This document shows positions 6,241 to 9,558 of a DNA stretch of 9,558 nucleotides, one piece after another. The notes under the pieces are model-generated. The model worked only from the letters and a program-made list of their open reading frames with translations. It did no database searches and was not told the origin of the DNA. This stretch comes from Thermoleophilia bacterium (GTDB lineage: Bacteria; Actinomycetota; Thermoleophilia; Gaiellales; Gaiellaceae). Each line of letters opens with the position of its first letter. Position 1 is the stretch's first letter. The translations under genes and the position numbers were made by a program. The stretch covers positions 1 to 9,558 of the forward strand of contig JAICTB010000074.1 of assembly GCA_025936595.1 (NCBI GenBank). Reading direction: 5' to 3'.

Positions 6241-6684
6241 CTACGAAGCCTTCTTGATGAAGCTGATCTTCCCGGTCGTCTCGAGGACGCCCCAGCGCAC
6301 CTCGGAGATGTGCGCAATCTGCTGGTTACGCGCCTCTTCGGCGATCTCCCCGCGTGTCAGACGTTCACGCTTCAAGTTCTGCTCGATCAACTGCCCGTCC
6401 TCGATGATGATGATCGGCTCGCCGTCGAGAATCGGCCGCGCGCGCGGGAAGCGGTAGCCGATCCACGAGACGAACACCTGCAGGACGGCGAACGTCCCGA
6501 TGACGAGGAACGCGCCCGTGAGCGAGTAGTCGTCCTGGGTCAATCCCTGCTGCACCGCGTCGCCGAGCACGATCAGGAGGATCAGGTCGAACGGCTCGAG
6601 CGACGAAAGCTCGCGCCGGCCGATGATGCGCGTCAGCACGAGCAGGAATGCGAAGACGGCGATCGTGCGGAGGACGATGTCCAT
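6241..6684 (-). CDS. YetF/DUF421-family membrane protein
   Basis: This 147-residue protein matches the DUF421/YetF family of bacterial inner-membrane proteins, often linked to spores or stress but without a firmly established activity. Three hydrophobic helices are visible at about 4-22 (with TRIIGRREL at the boundary), 33-48 (FDLILLIVLGDAVQQG) and 56-77. A cytosolic domain of about 65 residues follows, starting at ILDGEPIIIIEDGQLIEQNL and ending in WGVLETTGKISFIKK, typical of the family. The ATG shares one base with the stop of the upstream gene (TGATG), and no Shine-Dalgarno is evident, so it is probably translationally coupled. The length is at the short end for the family, as in single-domain actinobacterial forms. 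Confidence 0.88.
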   Translation of the reverse strand: MDIVLRTIAVFAFLLVLTRIIGRRELSSLEPFDLILLIVLGDAVQQGLTQDDYSLTGAFLVIGTFAVLQVFVSWIGYRFPRARPILDGEPIIIIEDGQLIEQNLKRERLTRGEIAEEARNQQIAHISEVRWGVLETTGKISFIKKAS

Positions 6685-7211
6685 CAGGGAAAGATGGTCA
6701 CGCTGCGATGGATGGTGAGGACCTTCGTCGCGCCGTCGTCGAGCTCGACGTTCTGCGGGCGGTGCCACGCGACGTTCGTCGGGTTGACCTGGAATTGCAT
6801 CCAGAGGATGAACGACTGCCCTGCCGGTACGTGGCCGAGCTCGAGCGACACGCGGCCGTTCGCACTTGCCTCGCCGACCGGGCTCGGCTCGATCGTGTTG
6901 ATCGACATACCCTCGACCCACCCGGGGTCGAGGACGAGCGTCGCCTTCTTCAGCTCGTGGTGGGCGTAGACGTGAAAGCGCGCGCTGAAGAGGAGCCCGC
7001 CTCGCAGGCGCGTCGGCGCATAGACCTTCAGGTCGGCGGCCGGCGCCGACGCGGTGACCGACGACGGACGCTGCCCGAACACGTTCGCAAGCCCGAGCAG
7101 CAGGAAAATGCAGAGGACTGCCATCATGCCGCGGCGCCACCACGGGGCTCTGCCGAGCCCCTCGAGGTCCCGGTGCCGCTTCAGGATCAGCGCGTCGGGG
7201 ATGTCCGCCAC
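6684..7211 (-). CDS. Hypothetical membrane-anchored protein, 175 residues
   Basis: I do not recognise this family. The protein has a charged N-terminal cytosolic segment of about 28 residues ending in WWRRG, one transmembrane helix at about 29-46 (MMAVLCIFLLLGLANVFG), and a C-terminal domain of about 125 residues. The positive-inside rule puts that domain outside the cell. It alternates short hydrophobic stretches such as SARFHVYAHH, ATLVLDPGW and FILWMQFQVNP, which suggests an all-beta, immunoglobulin-like fold. The chosen GTG at 7209-7211 has a GGAGAG ribosome site 9 bases upstream and lies downstream of the tRNA; the longer open frame would run through the tRNA and is rejected. It overlaps the YetF gene by one base, so the two proteins may act together at the membrane; that is inference. 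Confidence 0.75.
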   Translation of the reverse strand: MADIPDALILKRHRDLEGLGRAPWWRRGMMAVLCIFLLLGLANVFGQRPSSVTASAPAADLKVYAPTRLRGGLLFSARFHVYAHHELKKATLVLDPGWVEGMSINTIEPSPVGEASANGRVSLELGHVPAGQSFILWMQFQVNPTNVAWHRPQNVELDDGATKVLTIHRSVTIFP

Positions 7212-7220
7212 GCGGCCGTT

Positions 7221-7226
7221 CTCTCC
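7221..7226 (-). promoter_or_regulatory. Ribosome binding site of the 175-residue gene
   Basis: The minus strand reads GGAGAG, 9 bases before the GTG at 7209-7211. It fixes that start. It is a well-spaced Shine-Dalgarno, unlike the five transcription-unit heads, which show leaderless spacing. This gene probably lies within a transcript that also contains the tRNA. Confidence 0.7.
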
Positions 7227-7254
7227 GCGAGCAACGCGTTTGTAACCCGTCGAG

Positions 7255-7327
7255 TGCGCCCGGCAGGATTTGAACCTGCGACCCCCGGCTCCGCAAGCCG
7301 GTGCTCTATCCCCTGAGCTACGGGCGC
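7255..7327 (-). tRNA. tRNA-Arg, anticodon GCG
   Basis: Read on the minus strand, 73 bases fold as a canonical cloverleaf. The acceptor stem GCGCCCG/CGGGCGC is a perfect 7 pairs with discriminator A73; positions 8-9 are TA. The D stem is GCTC/GAGC around AGGGGATA, with the A20 expected of tRNA-Arg. The anticodon stem CCGGC/GCCGG encloses loop TTGCGGA, followed by variable loop GGGTC and T arm GCAGG-TTCAAAT-CCTGC. The anticodon is at 7292-7294 and reads GCG, which pairs with CGC and by wobble CGU. CCA is not encoded. The first ten bases overlap the end of ygfZ, whose stop codon is tRNA positions 8-10. The GCG anticodon is unusual, since bacteria generally read CGU/CGC/CGA with ACG modified to ICG. 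Confidence 0.97.
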
Positions 7328-8091
7328 CCGGTCGGCCAGTGTAGCCGCGCCGGGGCTCCGCCGATCTCGAGCGCCGCGTCCTCCGGCACCGACACACGGA
7401 CGTAGGCGAGCGCGAGCCCGGCGACCGAGCTCGTGACGCGTCCGACGTCCTTGCCGTCGTAGAGGACGGGCGTCTCGGGCTCGGGCGCACCGTCGACCTC
7501 CAGCACGCGGAGCCGCCGGTTGACCTTCCCGCGGAAGTGCTGCCGCGCGACCGGCTCCTGTCCGGGGTAGCAGCCCTTCGAGAACGAGATCGCCCGTTCC
7601 TCGAGCCCGGCCTCCGCCGGGAGCACCCGGTCGTCGAGCTCGCGGCCGAAGCGCGGCGTCGCCGCCACGATCCGCAGTCGCTCGAGCTCGTCGTCGGCGA
7701 GCGTCGGCTCGACGTCTGCGTCCAGCAGCTCGACGGCAGGACGGCCGTAGTCGCGGTTCGGGATGCCGTCGTCCGCGCCGAAGACGATCGCGGAGGAATG
7801 CTCCTCCGGCTCGATTGCGCACTTCGAGGCGAAGCGCATCCGCGTCAGCTGCGCGCGCACGACGTCGCCGAGCTCCGGTTCGGTGAGAAGCAGCACGTCG
7901 TCCTCGCCGCGCCGCCAGACGAGGAGAGGCGCGATCACGCGCGCCTTCGCCGTCAGCAGAAGCGCGTCGGCGGAGCCGCTCTCCGGGACGTCGTTCGAGA
8001 GCATCCGGTTCAGGAAGTCGACGGCGTCCGGCCCCTGCACGCGCACGTAGGCGCGGGAACGGCGCGCGGCGGCGGGCGTAACGGTTGCCAT
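7318..8091 (-). CDS. ygfZ: Folate-binding protein YgfZ (Fe-S cluster maintenance)
   Basis: This 257-residue protein belongs to the YgfZ/IBA57 branch of the GcvT-like fold, which binds folate and supports assembly or repair of certain iron-sulfur enzymes in the cytosol. The diagnostic motif SKGCYPGQE is at 171-179, with the conserved Cys174. The N-terminal FLNRMLSNDV and the LLLTAKARVIAPLLVW segment fit the barrel that binds the folate, and RRLRVLEVDG begins the C-terminal beta domain. The length is somewhat below E. coli YgfZ and normal for actinobacterial members. The ATG lies 8 bases after a -10-like TAGTCT, so the message is probably leaderless. The last three residues are encoded by the acceptor strand of tRNA-Arg, and the TAG stop lies in the tRNA. 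Confidence 0.93.
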   Translation of the reverse strand: MATVTPAAARRSRAYVRVQGPDAVDFLNRMLSNDVPESGSADALLLTAKARVIAPLLVWRRGEDDVLLLTEPELGDVVRAQLTRMRFASKCAIEPEEHSSAIVFGADDGIPNRDYGRPAVELLDADVEPTLADDELERLRIVAATPRFGRELDDRVLPAEAGLEERAISFSKGCYPGQEPVARQHFRGKVNRRLRVLEVDGAPEPETPVLYDGKDVGRVTSSVAGLALAYVRVSVPEDAALEIGGAPARLHWPTGRP

Positions 8092-8098
8092 CGCAACC

Positions 8099-8104
8099 TA
8101 GACT
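8099..8104 (+). promoter_or_regulatory. -10 element of the sulfite-oxidase-like gene, leaderless
   Basis: TAGACT (TANNNT) ends exactly 7 bases before the GTG at 8112, so transcription should start at or beside the start codon. It lies inside the near-palindrome ctagactag (8098-8106) and overlaps the ygfZ -10 on the other strand. No clear -35 was found. Confidence 0.6.
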
Positions 8105-8105
8105 A
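8100..8105 (-). promoter_or_regulatory. -10 element of ygfZ, leaderless
   Basis: On the minus strand the hexamer reads TAGTCT and ends 8 bases before the ATG of ygfZ. It overlaps the TAGACT of the opposite promoter by five bases. Another TANNNT (TAGGTT, 8095-8100) ends only 3 bases before the ATG, too close for a -10. Confidence 0.55.
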
Positions 8106-8111
8106 GACATC

Positions 8112-8720
8112 GTGTTCAGGTCCAAGGCGGAGCGCAAGGTGCAGGAGGCGGGCTACGACCCGGCGCGGCTTCCACCGGGGCAGTACCTGACCGAGAAATG
8201 GCCGGTGCTGCACGCGGGCTCCGTTGCACGCTACGACGACCTGACGACGTGGAAACTGCGCGTCTTCGGCGAGGTCGAGAACGAGCTCGAGCTGACGTGG
8301 GAGCAGTTCAGCGCGCTGCCGCGGAGCTCGAACGTGCAGGACATCCACTGCGTCACGCGCTGGTCGAAGTTCGACACGCGCTTCGACGGCGTCCACTGGC
8401 GGGAGCTCGCGAAGCTCGCGCGGCCGACGAGCGCAGCGCGGTTCGTGGTCGCACACGCCGAGGCGGGCTTCACGTCGAACGTGCCGCTCTCCTTCCTCGA
8501 GGACGAACGCGCGCTGCTCGCGACGCACGGAGACGGCGAGCCGCTGACGCCCGACCACGGCTATCCGCTGCGACTCGTGATCCCCGGCAAGTACTTCTGG
8601 AAAAGCGCGAAATGGCTGCGCGAGCTCGAGCTGACATCGAGCGACCACCCAGGGTTCTGGGAGCGCTACGGCTACCACAACGACGCCGATCCGTGGGCAG
8701 AGGAGCGCTACTCGTTCTGA
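8112..8720 (+). CDS. Sulfite-oxidase-like molybdopterin oxidoreductase
   Basis: This 202-residue protein is a single-domain member of the sulfite oxidase/MsrP molybdopterin fold. The molybdenum-ligating cysteine is Cys80 in QDIHCVTRWS. The family-typical FTSNVPL, IPGKYFWKSAKWLRELEL (157-174) and C-terminal WERYGYHNDADPWAEERY are present. There is no heme domain, no C-terminal dimerisation domain, and no Tat or Sec signal, unlike periplasmic MsrP (YedY), so a cytosolic enzyme is expected. Its substrate is unknown. The GTG at 8112 was chosen because a -10 ends 7 bases before it; the longer frame from TTG 8085 would overlap ygfZ. It is transcribed alone, divergent from ygfZ, and closed by a strong terminator after 8799. 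No molybdopterin synthesis genes are nearby. Confidence 0.92.
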   Translation: MFRSKAERKVQEAGYDPARLPPGQYLTEKWPVLHAGSVARYDDLTTWKLRVFGEVENELELTWEQFSALPRSSNVQDIHCVTRWSKFDTRFDGVHWRELAKLARPTSAARFVVAHAEAGFTSNVPLSFLEDERALLATHGDGEPLTPDHGYPLRLVIPGKYFWKSAKWLRELELTSSDHPGFWERYGYHNDADPWAEERYSF

Positions 8721-8798
8721 TCCCTCGTTCGAGGGGTGCGCCGGTCCGAACGCGGGCCGATAACAGGGTGCAAGCACGACCCCCATCCCCATCCCCTC
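8721..8798 (+). other. Structured 3' untranslated region with two small hairpins and a C-rich tract
   Basis: Immediately after the stop is a hairpin with stem CCCTC/GAGGG (8722-8735, loop GTTC), then a second with six pairs including one G-U (8742-8759). A C-rich, G-poor segment with three C runs separated by AT follows (8780-8796). Neither hairpin has a T tail. The C-rich segment would be unpaired in the plus transcript, as Rho-binding regions are, just before the intrinsic terminator. No coding sequence is apparent. Confidence 0.5.
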
Positions 8799-8832
8799 GA
8801 AGAGCCGCGCCACCACGCGGCTCTTCTTGTTT
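8799..8832 (+). terminator. Rho-independent terminator of the sulfite-oxidase-like gene
   Basis: An 11-pair perfect stem, GAAGAGCCGCG with CGCGGCTCTTC (8799-8809 and 8816-8826), closes a six-base loop and is followed by TTGTTT. It lies about 80 bases after the stop codon. The minus strand has no T-rich tail at this hairpin, so it acts mainly on plus-strand transcription. Confidence 0.88.
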
Positions 8833-8837
8833 CGAGG

Positions 8838-8875
8838 CAGAACGACGAAGGGCCGCCTCGGGGCGGCCCTTCGTC
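8838..8875 (-). terminator. Intrinsic terminator of groEL
   Basis: A 14-pair perfect stem (8844-8857 with 8862-8875, four-base loop) begins 27 bases beyond the groEL stop. On the minus strand it is followed by GTTCTG, a weak T tail. Its stability and place next to groEL favour this assignment; it may also back up termination from the plus strand. Confidence 0.8.
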
Positions 8876-8902
8876 TGTCAAGCAGTGAGCCCGGAGGCTC
8901 GA

Positions 8903-9558
8903 CTACATCATCCCGCCCATGTCGGGCATGCCGCCGCCGCCCATTGCGGCGCCCTGCTTCTCGGGCGCCTCGGCGACGATCGCCTCGGTCGTCAGGATGT
9001 TCTTCGCGATCGACGCCGCGTTCTGCAGCGCCGAGCGAGTGACCATCGTCGGGTCGGTGATGCCGGCCTTCACGAGGTCGGTCACCTCACCGGAGTCGAC
9101 GTTCAGGCCCTGGCCCGGCTTCGCCGTGCGGACCTGCTGGACGACGACGGAGCCCTCGAGGCCCGCGTTCGTCGCGAGCTGCCGAAGCGGCTCCTCCAGC
9201 GACTTGATGATGATCTGCGCACCGGTGCGCTCGTCGCCCGTGAGCGACTCGAGCACGGCGTCCTTGACGGAGTCGGCCGCGTTCAGCAGCGCGACACCGC
9301 CACCCGGGACGACGCCCTCTTCGAGGGCGGCGCGGGCGGCCTGCAGCGCGTCCTCGACGCGATGCTTGGTCTCCTTCATCTCGGTCTCGGTGGCTGCGCC
9401 TACCTTGACCACTGCGACGCCGCCGGACAGCTTCGCGAGGCGCTCCTGGAGCTTCTCGCGGTCGAAGTCCGAGTCCGTGTTCTCGATCTCCGACTTGAGC
9501 TGCTTGATGCGGCCCTTGATCGCCTCGCTGTCGCCGGCGCCGTCGATGATCGTGGTCG
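8903..9558 (-). CDS. groEL: Chaperonin GroEL (Cpn60), C-terminal part
   Basis: About 217 C-terminal residues of the 60-kDa chaperonin are visible; the N-terminal part lies beyond the right edge. GroEL forms the double-ring ATP-driven folding chamber of the cytosol. The visible part begins near TTIIDGAG, runs through a helical segment (IKGRIKQLKSEIENTDSDFD) and LQERLAKLSGGVAVVKVGAAT, and re-enters the equatorial domain at HRVEDALQAARAALEEGVVPGGG, which contains the conserved ATPase aspartate. It ends in the flexible glycine-methionine tail GGGGMPDMGGMM. The tail type and sequence suggest a housekeeping actinobacterial copy. groES is not in the window. The gene is closed by a strong hairpin 27 bases downstream. 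Confidence 0.98.
   Translation of the reverse strand, partial: TTIIDGAGDSEAIKGRIKQLKSEIENTDSDFDREKLQERLAKLSGGVAVVKVGAATETEMKETKHRVEDALQAARAALEEGVVPGGGVALLNAADSVKDAVLESLTGDERTGAQIIIKSLEEPLRQLATNAGLEGSVVVQQVRTAKPGQGLNVDSGEVTDLVKAGITDPTMVTRSALQNAASIAKNILTTEAIVAEAPEKQGAAMGGGGMPDMGGMM

Noticed and set aside
7212..7490. Extension of the 175-residue protein upstream through the tRNA
   Set aside because: The added part would translate a perfect tRNA and the end of ygfZ in a shifted, arginine/serine-rich frame; a good ribosome site supports GTG 7211.
8780..8796. G-quadruplex on the minus strand
   Set aside because: Only three long G runs are present; a four-run quadruplex would need splitting of a run or a much weaker two-layer structure.
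1..9558. CRISPR array, insertion sequence, prophage or defence island
   Set aside because: No spaced direct repeats, transposase-like frames, terminal inverted repeats or phage proteins were seen; composition is uniform throughout.

Overview
The window is GC-rich, gene-dense bacterial chromosome. GTG and TTG starts are common, genes overlap by 1-14 bases, and five transcription units appear to begin directly at a start codon. Together with the gene content this suggests a high-GC actinobacterium, perhaps of the Thermoleophilia (Gaiellales-like) type; the class is inference, not proof. No insertion sequence, prophage, CRISPR array or other transfer signature was seen.

Layout. (1) Bases 4673 to 1, minus strand, hold a tightly overlapped operon: a 1,4-dihydroxy-6-naphthoate synthase (MqnD, futalosine route to menaquinone), a beta-ketoadipyl-CoA/acetyl-CoA thiolase, a short DUF885-type putative metalloprotein (HExxPGHH), an NAD(P)-dependent aldehyde dehydrogenase, and the first 32 codons of an MFS transporter cut by the left edge. 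(2) Divergent from it, plus strand, lie a compact DtxR/MntR-family metal-dependent repressor (4698-5129) and an unrecognised 81-residue protein (5141-5386). (3) Bases 8091 to 5383, minus strand, hold ygfZ (folate-binding Fe-S maintenance protein), a tRNA-Arg(GCG) whose 5' end overlaps the end of ygfZ, a membrane-anchored hypothetical protein, a YetF/DUF421 membrane protein and an ornithine cyclodeaminase/mu-crystallin-family dehydrogenase. (4) Divergent from ygfZ is a cytosolic sulfite-oxidase-like molybdopterin enzyme (8112-8720). (5) The right edge holds the C-terminal part of groEL, convergent with it. The 182-base gap between them contains two strong terminator hairpins and a C-rich tract.

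Three observations stand out. Both divergent pairs (mqnD/dtxR and ygfZ/sulfite oxidase) are separated by only 24 and 20 bases, and in each gap two overlapping -10-like TANNNT hexamers point outward and end 7 or 8 bases before each start codon. This looks like back-to-back leaderless bidirectional promoters. The 81-residue gene has the same spacing, so every visible transcription-unit head follows one rule. Second, the stop codon of ygfZ is tRNA positions 8-10, so 5' maturation of the tRNA would remove the stop codon from the ygfZ message. Third, the tRNA has a GCG anticodon where bacteria normally have ACG.

The mqnD operon mixes menaquinone synthesis with CoA-thioester and aldehyde metabolism; its common purpose is not evident. 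I did not find a clear novel multi-gene system such as a defence island or a biosynthetic cluster.
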